Shown: positions 26,113-35,538, numbered from the stretch's first letter. The stretch is 64,000 nucleotides of DNA from CAVONB01 sp963697205 (GCA_963697205.1 CAVONB010000004.1:1-64000); one strand, 5' to 3'. Numbers and translations are program-made. Notes: generated by a model not told the origin, from the sequence alone.

Positions 26113-28047
26113 ATGCCCGAAAGCGCCCGCAAGCCCGTCGTCCAGTTCGGCTACGCCCGCAGTGCCGACCAGGATCGCTCCGCGCCCGCGCACCACCGCG
26201 TGATCGTCGTCGGCGCCGGTCCCGTCGGCCTCACCGCCGCCATCGACCTCGCTCAGCGCGGCCACCCCGTGCTCGTTCTGGACGACGCCGACCGCATCGG
26301 CGAGGGCTCGCGCGCCATCTGCTTTTCCAAGCGCGCATTGGAGACCTGGGACCGCCTCGGCGTCGCGGACCGGATGCTGGAGAAAGGCGTCGTCTGGCAG
26401 GTGGGCAAGGTGTTCCATGGCACCGACCTCGTCTACCGCTTCGACCTCCTGCCCGAGGGCGGCCACAAGATGCCGGCCTTCATCAACCTGCAGCAGTATT
26501 ACGCCGAAGCCTATCTGGTCGACCGCGTCCGCGAGCTGCCCGCGATCAACCTGCGCTGGCGCAACAAGGTCGTCGGCCTCGCCCAGACCGACGACAATGT
26601 CTCGCTGACCGTGGCGACGCCCGATGGCCCCTACACCCTCACCGCGGATTACGTCATCGCCGCCGACGGCGCACGCTCCAGCCTGCGCGACGCGATCGGC
26701 GCCGCCTTCGAGGGCGAGAGCTTCGAGGACCGCTTCCTGATCGCCGACGTCAGGATGGCCGCAGCCTTCCCGACCGAACGCTGGTTCTGGTTCGATCCCC
26801 CCTTCCATCCCGGCCGCTCCGCCCTGCTCCACAAACAGCCCGACGACATCTGGCGCATCGACTTGGCGCTTGGCCCCGACGCCGACCCCGACGTCGAGCG
26901 CGCCCCTGCACGCGTCAGAGGCCGCATCCGCCGCATGCTGGACCACGACGATTTCGAGCTGGAATGGGTCTCGCTCTATCGCTTCCAATGCCGGCGCATG
27001 TCCCGCTTCGTCCACGGCCGCGTGATCTTTGCCGGTGACGCCGCCCACCAGGTCTCACCGTTCGGCGCACGCGGCTGCAATTCCGGCGTCGAGGACGCCG
27101 AGAACATCGCCTGGAAGCTTGCCCGCGTGCTCGACGCCACGTCCCCGGCGACCCTCTTGGAAACCTACGACATCGAGCGCATCGCGGCCGCCGACGACAA
27201 CATCCGCGCCTCGACTTGGGCCACCGACTACATCGCGCCGCACCAGCCCTACGAGCAGATGCTGAGTCGCCTGATCCTCGACCTCGCCCGCGAGCTTCCC
27301 TTCGCCCGCCGCCTCGTCAACGCCGGTCGCCTGTCCGTGCCCTCGCACTACGACACGCCGCTGTCGACGCCTGACCAGGATGACTGGTCCGCAGGCCCTC
27401 GCCCCGGCGCAAGCCTCCTCGACGCGCCGGTGGTGGCGCCGGATGGCACGGGCATGTTCCTTACCGACGCGTTCCATCGCCAAGGCGGCCGCTTCGTGCT
27501 TCTGACCACAGGCGACGCTGCTGTCGAGGCAATCGTGCCGGCCAGCGTAGCGTTGATCCGCATCGGCCCAGGCGCCTTCGCCGATCCCGGCGCCACGCTA
27601 TCAAGCCGCTACGATCTGGCACCCGGCGACGCCTACCTCATCCGCCCCGACGGCTACGTCGCCGCACGTCTGCGCTCGGCCGCCCGCGCCGACGTCGACC
27701 GCGCCCTGCGCCGCGCTGAGGGGTTCCATGTGAGCGCGAGAATAGACGCGCAGGCAAACGACGCCACAGAGGCCACCGGCACACCTCAAGCCACCGCGAG
27801 CGCCGACCACGCATCGCCCGAAGGCCGGTTGAAAACCGAGCCCGGCCTCGATGTGCCCGATCTGGTCTATCGACGGCTGGTCGAGGCACACCGCGGCCTG
27901 ACAGCGGATGAATGCGCTGCACTCGACGCCAGCCTCGTCCTCATGCTGGCCAATCACATCGGCGACACGCGTGTCGTTCTCGACGCGCTCGAGAAGGCGC
28001 GTGCACTCGGGAAGCGGCGCGCGCCAGACACGGATCCGAAATCATGA
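26113..28047 (+). CDS. FAD-dependent aromatic-type monooxygenase fused to DUF2783
   Basis: About 644 residues from ATG 26113 (an earlier in-frame ATG at 26038 is possible). Class A flavin monooxygenase: VIVVGAGPVGLTAAIDLAQRG-type dinucleotide fold, the DG motif in VIAADGARSSLRDA and the GD motif in GRVIFAGDAAHQVSPFGARG, then a thioredoxin-like C-terminal domain as in MhpA and related hydroxylases. The last 60 residues (LVYRRLVEAHRGLTADECAA onward) match DUF2783, normally a separate small protein encoded beside such monooxygenases. The enzyme would hydroxylate a phenolic or heteroaromatic ring using NAD(P)H and O2. It is divergent from the SDR gene and fits a ring-degradation route. Confidence 0.88.
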   Translation: MPESARKPVVQFGYARSADQDRSAPAHHRVIVVGAGPVGLTAAIDLAQRGHPVLVLDDADRIGEGSRAICFSKRALETWDRLGVADRMLEKGVVWQVGKVFHGTDLVYRFDLLPEGGHKMPAFINLQQYYAEAYLVDRVRELPAINLRWRNKVVGLAQTDDNVSLTVATPDGPYTLTADYVIAADGARSSLRDAIGAAFEGESFEDRFLIADVRMAAAFPTERWFWFDPPFHPGRSALLHKQPDDIWRIDLALGPDADPDVERAPARVRGRIRRMLDHDDFELEWVSLYRFQCRRMSRFVHGRVIFAGDAAHQVSPFGARGCNSGVEDAENIAWKLARVLDATSPATLLETYDIERIAAADDNIRASTWATDYIAPHQPYEQMLSRLILDLARELPFARRLVNAGRLSVPSHYDTPLSTPDQDDWSAGPRPGASLLDAPVVAPDGTGMFLTDAFHRQGGRFVLLTTGDAAVEAIVPASVALIRIGPGAFADPGATLSSRYDLAPGDAYLIRPDGYVAARLRSAARADVDRALRRAEGFHVSARIDAQANDATEATGTPQATASADHASPEGRLKTEPGLDVPDLVYRRLVEAHRGLTADECAALDASLVLMLANHIGDTRVVLDALEKARALGKRRAPDTDPKS

Positions 28048-28065
28048 AGTCAGGAGAGCGCGCAC

Positions 28066-29349
28066 TCAGCGCGTGACGGCGGGAACGCCCGGCGCCGGCA
28101 CCGGCTTGCCGGCAAGCGCCGTCTCGTAGGCCGCCAGCAGTCGCGCCCGCTCCGTCTCCCAGCGCAGAAGCTGCGCCGCCCGTTCGCGCCCGACGCTCGC
28201 AAGCTCAGACCGCAGCGAGTCGTTGTCCAGCGCCAGCGCCATCTGACAGGCCAGATCGGCAGGATCGTTGTCCTTGGCATAGAGCGCCGCCTCACCGGCG
28301 ATCTTACGCCCTTCCATCAGATCGAACTGCACGAAGGGGATGCCGAGCGTCATGTACTCGAATACCTTGTTCATGGAAATCTTGTCGTTGTAGGTGTTCT
28401 TGGGATCGGGAATGACGCCGATATCGAACGCCGAGAACGCCGCCAGCAATGGCTCGCCCGACATGAAGCCTGTGAAGGTGATGTAGTCGTCGAGCCCCAG
28501 GCGATGCGACATCGCCTTCAGCGCTTCCAGCTCCGTGCCGCAGCCGACGATGGCACACTGGACATCCTCGCGGCCATCGCGATTGACGAGCGTATCCATC
28601 GCCGAGATCAGGAGATCGACGCCGTCCTGTGCGCCCATGATGCCGACGTAGCCGACGAGATGCTTGCGCCCGTTGCGCAAAGCGGCATCGGGCGCCACGC
28701 GGCGAAAGCGCGACATGTCGGGAATGGAGCGCACGACGAAGATGCGGTCGGCACTCTTGCCGCCGCGCGTCTCGGCGATCTCCTTGAAGGTATCGTTCGT
28801 CGCAATCACGACGTCCGCCGTTCGGAACGTCCAGCGCTCCAGCTTCAAAAGCAGGCGGTGGAAGAAGCCGCGCCGTCCGAACTTCGCCTCGAACAGCTCC
28901 GGATTGATGTCGTGATGATCGAAGATGAAGGGCTTGCCGAACAGCACCTTCCAGAACCCCGCGATCAGAAAGATCAGATCCGGCGGATTGCAGGCCTGCA
29001 CCACGTCGAAGCCCACCTTGAAGTGCGCTTTCACCGACAGCACGAATTCCCAGAACAGCGCCACCGAGTATTCGACCGCATAGCCCAGCGGCCCGTCGGC
29101 CTCGCACGGCATCGGATGACGGAAGATGTGAATGCCCTCGAGCACTTCGTAGGGCGCCGTGTAGGCGCCGCCCTTGGGGCAGATGACGGAGACGGTATGG
29201 CCCGCATCGCGCAGCGTGCGCGCCTCCTGCCACACGCGCCGATCGAGAGGAACCGGCAGGTTCTCGACGACAATCAATACGCGCGAAGGCTTGCTCACCA
29301 GACTGCACTCCGTCCCCACCGAGATCGGATCGTGCGCCCAAATCCCCAT
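28066..29349 (-). CDS. Glycosyltransferase family 4
   Basis: 427 residues, or about 410 if GTG 29298 (GGAG 9 bases upstream, product beginning VSKPSRVLIVVENLPVPLD) is the start. GT-B fold: N-terminal acceptor domain with FDVVQACNPPDL and FIFDHHDINPE; C-terminal donor domain with GYVGIMGAQDGVD, and the EYMTLGIPFVQFDLMEGR segment that corresponds to the nucleotide-sugar binding E-x7-E region. It probably adds a hexose to an exopolysaccharide or lipopolysaccharide at the inner face of the membrane. No other polysaccharide genes are beside it; manC and rfbC lie 15 kb downstream. Confidence 0.85.
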   Translation of the reverse strand: MGIWAHDPISVGTECSLVSKPSRVLIVVENLPVPLDRRVWQEARTLRDAGHTVSVICPKGGAYTAPYEVLEGIHIFRHPMPCEADGPLGYAVEYSVALFWEFVLSVKAHFKVGFDVVQACNPPDLIFLIAGFWKVLFGKPFIFDHHDINPELFEAKFGRRGFFHRLLLKLERWTFRTADVVIATNDTFKEIAETRGGKSADRIFVVRSIPDMSRFRRVAPDAALRNGRKHLVGYVGIMGAQDGVDLLISAMDTLVNRDGREDVQCAIVGCGTELEALKAMSHRLGLDDYITFTGFMSGEPLLAAFSAFDIGVIPDPKNTYNDKISMNKVFEYMTLGIPFVQFDLMEGRKIAGEAALYAKDNDPADLACQMALALDNDSLRSELASVGRERAAQLLRWETERARLLAAYETALAGKPVPAPGVPAVTR

Positions 29350-29607
29350 CCCCCGGCGCTCGATCCATGCCGGAGTTTGCGCCTGGGACGGCTAATGAAC
29401 CGTCAGGAGATATGGCAAATTCGAAGCAAATAGCGTGTGCCAATTCGGGACATGCGCGACCTCTCAAACAGCCGCTTCGCGACCTCCGATGAGTTCGTCG
29501 CCCCACCCCCGGCATCCGATGTTGCCCGGCACGATTTTTGCGACTACCAATGAGTCCGCCCGGGACACCCGTTCATTTTTTGTTAGCCGTTGTCGGGAGT
29601 GAGCCGA

Positions 29608-29835
29608 ATGTCCAAAGCCTTGCCCGTACCCGCGCACACGCCGATGGTCGACCTCGACATCCTCAAGGATACCATCGCGTACATGCACGACGACGTGCGC
29701 CGCGTCTCCGGCATGGAGGATCTGGCCCGCGCTCTGGACACCGTGCTGGTCGAGATCGAGAACGCGCAAGCCGTCGGCGCCCGCAAGGCCCCGCCCCGCA
29801 TCGCCGCTGCACGTTTCCTGCCCGTCTGGCGTTGA
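29608..29835 (+). CDS. Hypothetical small protein, 75 residues
   Basis: ATG 29608 preceded by GGGAG at an 8-base distance. Acidic helical core (DLDILKDTIAYMHDDVRR, then MEDLARALDTVLVEIENA) with no cysteine or membrane helix, ending in a basic tail. No family recognised. It is convergent with the GMC oxidoreductase gene, 6 bases away. The composition and codon use look genuine. Confidence 0.6.
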   Translation: MSKALPVPAHTPMVDLDILKDTIAYMHDDVRRVSGMEDLARALDTVLVEIENAQAVGARKAPPRIAAARFLPVWR

Positions 29836-29841
29836 CGCCCG

Positions 29842-31470
29842 TTACGCCGCCTGCGCGGCCTTCTGGTCCTCGCGGATCATGTCGACGGCCTTCTCCGCAA
29901 TCATGATGATCGGCGCATTGGTATTGCCCGACACGATCGTTGGCATGATCGAGCCATCGACGACACGCAAACCCTCGATGCCCCGCACCTTCAGCCTCGG
30001 GTCGACCACCGATTGATCGTCGACACCCATCCGGCACGTACCGACGGGATGGAAGATCGTCGTCCCCTTCTCCTTGAGGTAGGCCATCAAGCCTTCCTCG
30101 CTCTCCGTCTGCGGGCCGGGATACCGCTCCGCGATCACGTGCCGCGCGAACGCGGGCTGCGAGCTGCATTTGCGGATCAGCCGCATGCCGTCCAGCATGG
30201 TGCGCCGGTCGGCCTCGCTCGCCAGGTAATTCGACACGATCGAGGGTTGTTCGGCGCTGTTGCCACTCTTGATGGCGATCCGGCCGCGACTCTCCGGCCG
30301 CAACTGGCACACCGACACCGTCATGCCCGAGAACGTGTGTAGCGACTCGCCTGGCCGATCCGCCGACAGCGGCATGATATGGAACTGCACGTCCGGTAGA
30401 TCGAGCTCGGGCCGTGAGCGCGCGAACGCACCCGCCACGCCCGCGCCGATCGTCAGGATGCCCGACCGCTTGGCCGCGTATTCGAGCCCCGTCATCAGCT
30501 GCCGCCAGCGGCTGTGCCAGACATCGTTGAGACTCGCCTTGATCGAGCACTCGTAGACGAAGCGCACCTGGAAATGATCTTGCAGGTTGGCGCCGACGCC
30601 TGCCAGCGCGTGCCGGACATCCACGCCCGCCGCCTGCAGCACGTCGCGCGGCCCGATACCCGAAACCTGCAGGATCTGCGGCGAGCCGATCGCGCCGGCC
30701 GAGACCAGCACCTCCCGCATCGCGCTGATCGTGCGCTGCACCCCGCCCTGGCGATAGACGACGCCCGTCACGCGCCGCCCGTCGAGGGTGAGGCGCTCGA
30801 CCGCCGCATCGGTGATGATCGCCAGGTTCGGCCGGTTGCGCGCCGGCCCGAGATAGCCGACCGCCGTCGAGCAACGCCGCCCGTTGCGATTGGTCAGCTG
30901 GAAGTAGCCGACGCCTTCCTGTGTCGCACCGTTGAAGTCGGTGTTGCGCGGGATGCCGGCGGCGACGCACGCCTCGATGTAGGCCTCGCACAGCGGGTTC
31001 GCCATGCGCACGTCCGATACGCCCAGCGGCCCACCCGCGCCATGCAGGTCGTCGGCCCCGCGCTCCTGATCCTCCGCGCGCTTGAAGTACGGCAGAACAT
31101 CGCGAAACGACCAGCCCGTGTTCCCCAGCTGCCGCCACGTGTCGTAGTCCTGCGCCTGCCCGCGCAGGTACAAAAGTCCGTTGATGGAACTCGACCCGCC
31201 GAGCACGCGACCGCGCGGCCACGGCACGATGCGGCCGTCCAGGTGCGGCTCGGGGCCTGAACCGTACTGCCACGTCACATCCGGATTGAACATTGTGCGG
31301 AAATAGCCCGCCGGGATGTGGATCCACGGATTGGTATCGCGCCCGCCGGCTTCAAGCAGGGCGACGCGAACGCCCGGATCCTCGCTCAGCCGGGCGGCGA
31401 GCACACAGCCCGCCGAGCCCGCGCCCACCACGACGTAATCGAAACGCTCCGTCTCGCCCGGCATCGCCAT
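29842..31470 (-). CDS. GMC-family FAD oxidoreductase (choline/alcohol dehydrogenase type)
   Basis: 542 residues. FAD fold DYVVVGAGSAGCVLAARLS; GMC signature 1 in GRVLGGSSSINGLLYLRG; signature 2 in GAIGSPQILQVSGIG; C-terminal catalytic histidine in FHPVGTCRMG and the second catalytic position as Asn in VSGNTNAP. There is no signal peptide, so it is cytosolic or membrane-associated. GMC dehydrogenases oxidise primary alcohols to aldehydes; choline, long-chain or polyethylene glycol alcohols are typical substrates. BetB, BetI or choline transport genes are absent nearby, so betA is not assigned. Confidence 0.9.
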   Translation of the reverse strand: MAMPGETERFDYVVVGAGSAGCVLAARLSEDPGVRVALLEAGGRDTNPWIHIPAGYFRTMFNPDVTWQYGSGPEPHLDGRIVPWPRGRVLGGSSSINGLLYLRGQAQDYDTWRQLGNTGWSFRDVLPYFKRAEDQERGADDLHGAGGPLGVSDVRMANPLCEAYIEACVAAGIPRNTDFNGATQEGVGYFQLTNRNGRRCSTAVGYLGPARNRPNLAIITDAAVERLTLDGRRVTGVVYRQGGVQRTISAMREVLVSAGAIGSPQILQVSGIGPRDVLQAAGVDVRHALAGVGANLQDHFQVRFVYECSIKASLNDVWHSRWRQLMTGLEYAAKRSGILTIGAGVAGAFARSRPELDLPDVQFHIMPLSADRPGESLHTFSGMTVSVCQLRPESRGRIAIKSGNSAEQPSIVSNYLASEADRRTMLDGMRLIRKCSSQPAFARHVIAERYPGPQTESEEGLMAYLKEKGTTIFHPVGTCRMGVDDQSVVDPRLKVRGIEGLRVVDGSIMPTIVSGNTNAPIIMIAEKAVDMIREDQKAAQAA

Positions 31471-31670
31471 GACGTCTCCCCGTGCTGCACTGCCTGCCCG
31501 CTGGCGAACCCATCTTCGGCGCCATGCCCGCGGTTTGGCTCGATGTTAGGCCGCAAGCCGCTCCCGTGCCAATCGCATGTCCGCCTTGATCCCAGTCATG
31601 GTGAGCGCTCTGGCACTGGCTCTAGAAATAGCGCTTCCGTGGACGACGCGGTGCGGAGAACCAGTCGGAC

Positions 31671-32339
31671 ATGTTGAGACCGTGGCGCACATTGTTCCGG
31701 GACCGGTGGGATGCCGGCCAGCAGCTTGCCGTTCGCTTGTCGGCAGCCGGCTATCCTAACCCCGTTGTCCTCGCCCTGCCGCGCGGCGGCGTGCCGGTCG
31801 GTGCCGAGGTGGCACGCCGGCTGAACGCCCCCTTCGACATCGTCCTGGTCCGCAAGCTCGGCGCTCCGCATCAACCCGAGCTTGCCATCGGCGCCATCGT
31901 CGACGGCTCGGCCCCCCAGACCGTCCTCAACGAGGACATCGTCGCCCGCCTCGGCGTAACGCCCGACGTCATCGCCGAGATTGCCCGCCGCGAACTGGCC
32001 GTGATCGAGCGCCGCCGCAAGACTTGGCTCGCCCACCACAAGGCGCTCGATCTGAAGGGACGCACGGTCCTCGTCGTCGACGACGGCATCGCGACCGGCG
32101 CCACCATGCGCGCCGCCATGATCGCCGTACGCCGGCAGTCGCCTTCGAAGATCGTAGCCGCCGCCCCGGTCGGCCCGGCCAGCGCTGCCAGCGACCTCTC
32201 CCCGCCCGCCGACGAGGTCGTCCTGCTCGAGACCCCCGCCCCCTTCGACGCCATCGGCCTATACTACCGCGACTTCAGCCAGGTGCCTGACGAGGAGGTC
32301 AGCCGCATCCTGCAAGACTTCGAGCCGCCCGCCGCCTGA
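31671..32339 (+). CDS. Type I phosphoribosyltransferase
   Basis: 222 residues. The PRPP loop VLVVDDGIATGATMRAA near residue 130 and LALPRGGVPVGAEVA near residue 35 identify a stand-alone phosphoribosyltransferase of the type annotated ComF-like or as predicted PRTases. DIVLVRKLGAPHQPELAIG is typical of this group. The purine, pyrimidine or other acceptor is not known. Divergent from the GMC gene with 200 bases between. In many bacteria such genes accompany dienelactone-hydrolase-type proteins, which are not seen here. Confidence 0.85.
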   Translation: MLRPWRTLFRDRWDAGQQLAVRLSAAGYPNPVVLALPRGGVPVGAEVARRLNAPFDIVLVRKLGAPHQPELAIGAIVDGSAPQTVLNEDIVARLGVTPDVIAEIARRELAVIERRRKTWLAHHKALDLKGRTVLVVDDGIATGATMRAAMIAVRRQSPSKIVAAAPVGPASAASDLSPPADEVVLLETPAPFDAIGLYYRDFSQVPDEEVSRILQDFEPPAA

Positions 32340-32504
32340 GCCGGGCCGGCGCCGCCCGCGCGTCGAACAGACGTTGCCCTGCGCCCGGCGACATGGGACA
32401 TGTGCCGATGACGGCTCGCATCCATGCGCCCTTGGCCCGAAAGATGGTCACGGCCGCCCGCGGCGCGAAGCCACCAGGACGTGACAGCACACAGGAGAAT
32501 GCCA

Positions 32505-32891
32505 ATGGAGGTCAACCTGCCCGATGTCGTCGCCGAGGTGACGGCCGCCCACGACCGTTACAACAAGGCGATCGACGAGGGCGATGTGGCGACGCTGAAC
32601 GAGCTGTTCCGCAACGCGCCTGAGACAATGCGCTACGGTCCGGCGGAAATTCTCTACGGCTGGGACCAGATCTCGACCTACCGCTCGACGAAGTGGTCCG
32701 GTGGCAAGCGGCGGATCGACGACACGCGCGTCACGACGTATGGGCGCGACTACGCGGTGGCCGCGATCCTCTACGACCGCGCCGACCTGAACGGCAAGAT
32801 CGGGCGGCAGATGCAGACGTGGGCGCGCTTTCCCGAAGGCTGGCGGATCGTCGCCGCGCATGTCAGCGCGATCGATCCGCCGAAGGGGTGA
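32505..32891 (+). CDS. AtzH/HpxZ-like SnoaL-fold protein (DUF3225)
   Basis: 128 residues; ATG 32505 with AGGAG 7 bases upstream. It matches the AtzH-like family: LPDVVAEVTAAHDRYNKAI, FRNAPETMRYGPAEILYGW, and a C-terminal WARFPEGWRIVAAHVS. AtzH and HpxZ proteins belong to cyanurate, oxalurate and related ring-nitrogen pathways, where AtzH has been associated with 1,3-dicarboxyurea amide hydrolysis and HpxZ with oxalurate amidohydrolase. No AtzE/AtzF-type amidase is adjacent. With the deaminase-like gene at 38607-39968 it hints at nitrogen-containing ring compounds. Confidence 0.8.
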   Translation: MEVNLPDVVAEVTAAHDRYNKAIDEGDVATLNELFRNAPETMRYGPAEILYGWDQISTYRSTKWSGGKRRIDDTRVTTYGRDYAVAAILYDRADLNGKIGRQMQTWARFPEGWRIVAAHVSAIDPPKG

Positions 32892-32904
32892 AGGCGAGCT
32901 TGTC

Positions 32905-33339
32905 GTGAGCGCAGCAGCCTATGAGATCGAGCCGACGGGCGAGTCGGGCGGAACCTGCGACTGTTGCGGTAAGACCACCCGCAGGATTTGGGGCAAGGTT
33001 AGAAGCCCTGAGAAGCCCCTCGCCGCCTACTTCATTCAATGGACAATCGGCGCGTCCTTTCGCACTCATCCGGTGAACGTGGACCTGATCATCGGTGAAT
33101 GGGGAGATGGCACAAGCGCGCTCGATCGCGTGGCGGTTTCGCTCGTCTACTTCGAGAACGAGGATGGGCCCGGACTAATGGCGATCGATGCAAACGATCG
33201 ACAGATTGCCCGGAGCGATCTTGTCTCGAGAGGACTCTCTCGTGCCGAGGTCATCGGAACAGCTCTCGCGGCCCAGACCTTCGCGATCTTCGATGCAGTA
33301 CTTGCTCAGGATCCGAGGCTACAATCCGACGCAAGTTAA
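32905..33339 (+). CDS. Hypothetical protein with an N-terminal CDCC motif
   Basis: 144 residues from GTG 32905. The N terminus contains GGTCDCCGKTTRRIWG, a cysteine cluster that could bind zinc, though only three cysteines are present. The rest is an alpha/beta domain (YFIQWTIGASFRTHPVNVDL, VSLVYFENEDGPGLMAID). No family recognised. It follows the AtzH-like gene by 13 bases and is likely cotranscribed, then ends at a strong hairpin. Confidence 0.6.
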   Translation: MSAAAYEIEPTGESGGTCDCCGKTTRRIWGKVRSPEKPLAAYFIQWTIGASFRTHPVNVDLIIGEWGDGTSALDRVAVSLVYFENEDGPGLMAIDANDRQIARSDLVSRGLSRAEVIGTALAAQTFAIFDAVLAQDPRLQSDAS

Positions 33340-33352
33340 CCCCTCACCCCGG

Positions 33353-33380
33353 CCCTCTCCCCATAAGAATGGGGAGAGGG
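33353..33380. terminator. Perfect 12-bp inverted repeat between convergent genes
   Basis: CCCTCTCCCCAT (33353-33364) and ATGGGGAGAGGG (33369-33380) are exact inverted copies around AAGA. It lies 13 bases after one stop and 6 bases before the end of the convergent luciferase-like gene, and is preceded by CCCCTCACCCCGG. The form matches the CCCTCTCCCC-type REP-like palindromes scattered in many proteobacterial genomes. It may serve as a terminator for both genes. Confidence 0.65.
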
Positions 33381-33386
33381 GCAACG

Positions 33387-34400
33387 TCAGTCGCGCGGCT
33401 GAAGCCCGAACTCGCGGGCGAGGAGCTCGTAGCTCTTCCGGCTGACGGCGGGATCGTAGGCCCACGTCAGCACGACGAGATCATCGAGTTTCAACTCGGC
33501 GCCCAGCTTGCGCAGGCGCTCGCCCACGCTCGCAGGCGTGCCGACGAAATGCGTGCGGCGCAACTCGTCGATGCGCGCGCGCTCGGGCTCCGAATAGGCA
33601 TGCGCCGCAGCATCCTCGGGCGACTTGATCGCCCCCCACACGCCCCGATCGCGGATCAGCCGCGCCCGCCCGCGCGGCCAGAACTGACGGATCGCCTCTT
33701 CCTCCGTCTCCGCCACGAGCGCCCACACGCACACCGCCGACACCGGAGCCGGACAGCGCGCGCTGGGTCGAAAGGCGTGTCGGTAAAGCTCCAGCGCCTC
33801 ATACCCGCCACGCCCGTCCGTGATGAACCAAGCGTAGCAGTAGGGCATGCCGAAATAGGCCGCGAGCTGCGCACCGTAATCGGACGAACCCAGCATCCAC
33901 AATTCCGGCGCCGTCTCTCCGGAGGGAAACGCGCGGATCGCCCGGAACGGGTGCTGCTCGGGCAGCGGCGCACCCGTGACCCAGGCTTCCAGGTCGCGCA
34001 CCTGCGTCGGGAACGTGTCGGCACCCGCCGCCGCATTCGGATTGAGCGCGAACGCTGTGCGCCCGTCCGAGCCCGGTGCGCGCCCGACGCCGAGGTCGAT
34101 GCGGCCGGGCGCGATGGCGTCGAGCACGCGAAACTGTTCGGCCACCTTCAGCGCCGAATAGTGCGGCAGCATCACGCCCGATGACCCGATACGGATATGC
34201 TTGGTCCGCGCAGCGATCGCCGCCATCACGATCTCCGGCGCCGAGCCGACGATCGTCTCGTGGTTGTGGTGCTCCGACACCCAGAACCGGTGATAGCCGA
34301 GCCGGTCGCAATGCTCCGCCAGCGCGATCGTGTTCTGGATCGAGCGCTGGTGGCTGCCACCCGCCACGGCCACCGACTGATCCATCACGGACAGGCGCAT
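33387..34400 (-). CDS. Luciferase-like (LLM) flavin monooxygenase, MsnO8-like
   Basis: 337 residues from ATG 34400, which has GGAGA about 6 bases upstream. Bacterial-luciferase fold: RFWVSEHHNHETIVGSAPE, IRIGSSGVMLPHYSALKVAE and IDLGVGRAPGSDGRT are characteristic of the LLM group that includes YhbW and MsnO8-like proteins. It would use FMNH2 supplied by a reductase; none is visible nearby. The frame extends upstream without homology. It is 99 bases downstream of the three Gfo/Idh genes on the same strand, so it may share their transcript. Confidence 0.86.
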   Translation of the reverse strand: MRLSVMDQSVAVAGGSHQRSIQNTIALAEHCDRLGYHRFWVSEHHNHETIVGSAPEIVMAAIAARTKHIRIGSSGVMLPHYSALKVAEQFRVLDAIAPGRIDLGVGRAPGSDGRTAFALNPNAAAGADTFPTQVRDLEAWVTGAPLPEQHPFRAIRAFPSGETAPELWMLGSSDYGAQLAAYFGMPYCYAWFITDGRGGYEALELYRHAFRPSARCPAPVSAVCVWALVAETEEEAIRQFWPRGRARLIRDRGVWGAIKSPEDAAAHAYSEPERARIDELRRTHFVGTPASVGERLRKLGAELKLDDLVVLTWAYDPAVSRKSYELLAREFGLQPRD

Positions 34401-34499
34401 GTCAGGTCTCCCTCGAAAATGGGGACGGGAGGAACACCGTGACAGTGGCACGCCCGCTGCAACCTCGTCTCATGACTTTCTTACCATCTGCGTATTGCA

Positions 34500-35519
34500 T
34501 CACAGCTTCACCGCCGCACCGCCGTTGCGCGAGGACGCCACGATCGCCTCGAACACCGCCGTGTTGTCGACCAGATGCTTCGGCGTGAAGCGATAATTGC
34601 CGCGGCCCTGGTTGGCGTCGGCCCACGCGATCAGGTTGGCCTTCACCGACAGGTCCGCACTCGGCGTCCACGATTGCATCGAGCGCTCGCCCGGCGCCGT
34701 CGACACGATCAGGTGCATTGGCCGGTTCAGATCGATCATGTGCTCGCCGACCACCTCTGCCCAGCCCTCCTCGCCGAAAGCCGTGAAGCGGCAATAGTAG
34801 GGCGTGCACGACAGCGCGGAGAACATGCCATGCACACCGTTCTCGAAGAGTACCTTGGCGCGCACATAGTCCTCGGTCGGCTTCTCGTAGACGAGCGTGT
34901 CCGTCTCCGCGCGCACCTCCACCGGCGTGCCGGCCATCAGGCACATCATGTCGGTCATGTGGATACCCGTGCCCGTATAGAGGCCCGCCGGCGAGAACTC
35001 CGGCGAAGGGTTCTTACGCCAATTGTCTTTCGGCAGATCCTGGAAGACGTTATGGCTGAGGTTCGCCTCCATGCTCAAAAGCCGCCCGAGCCGGCCGTCA
35101 CCCACCACCTTGAACAGCGCCTCGAACGGCTCGATGTATCTGAGCTCGTGGCCGATGCCGAGCACCTTGCCGGCCGCCGCGGCGGCTTCCACCATGCGCC
35201 TGGCCCCGACCGCCGTCATCGTCAGCGGCTTTTCGCAGAACACAGCCTTCCCCGCCGCAAAGCCCCGGACGGCCTGATCTTCGTGAAACGCGTTGGGCGA
35301 CGTCAGGATCACGCCTTCGATGCCGGGATCGGCCAAAGTCGCCGCATAATCCGCCTCAAGCCGACACCCGTTCTCGCGAGCGATGTCGGCGGCATCGGCG
35401 GGCGGCTTGGGATCGACGACGGCCACCAGATCGAAACGCTCCTTCGAGCGGCCGAGGCTCCTGACGATCTGCTTGCCCCACCAGCCGAGCCCGACCACCG
35501 CGACGTTCATGCGCGACAT
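34500..35519 (-). CDS. Gfo/Idh/MocA-family oxidoreductase, copy 1
   Basis: 339 residues from ATG 35519 (ATG 35510 also possible). N-terminal NAD(P) fold (VAVVGLGWWGKQIVRSLG), the family motif CEKPLTMT, then the C-terminal alpha/beta domain with SPAGLYTGTGIHMTDMM where the histidine and aspartate are candidate catalytic residues. It shares many blocks with the two genes upstream, including IDxGVILxSPNA-type, AGKVLGIGHE and DNWRKNP. Such enzymes oxidise sugars, inositols or related cyclic polyols, or reduce keto groups. It is separated from copy 2 by only 19 bases, so the three are probably one operon. Confidence 0.88.
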   Translation of the reverse strand: MSRMNVAVVGLGWWGKQIVRSLGRSKERFDLVAVVDPKPPADAADIARENGCRLEADYAATLADPGIEGVILTSPNAFHEDQAVRGFAAGKAVFCEKPLTMTAVGARRMVEAAAAAGKVLGIGHELRYIEPFEALFKVVGDGRLGRLLSMEANLSHNVFQDLPKDNWRKNPSPEFSPAGLYTGTGIHMTDMMCLMAGTPVEVRAETDTLVYEKPTEDYVRAKVLFENGVHGMFSALSCTPYYCRFTAFGEEGWAEVVGEHMIDLNRPMHLIVSTAPGERSMQSWTPSADLSVKANLIAWADANQGRGNYRFTPKHLVDNTAVFEAIVASSRNGGAAVKL

Positions 35520-35538
35520 GACAATCACCTCGTTCCAC

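Noticed and set aside
25204..27048. 614-residue minus-strand open frame
   Set aside because: Only the first 251 codons before 25959 encode a protein (SDR); the rest is the antisense of the FAD monooxygenase.
29842..31470. betA assignment
   Set aside because: GMC family is certain, but choline specificity is not shown by motifs or neighbours.
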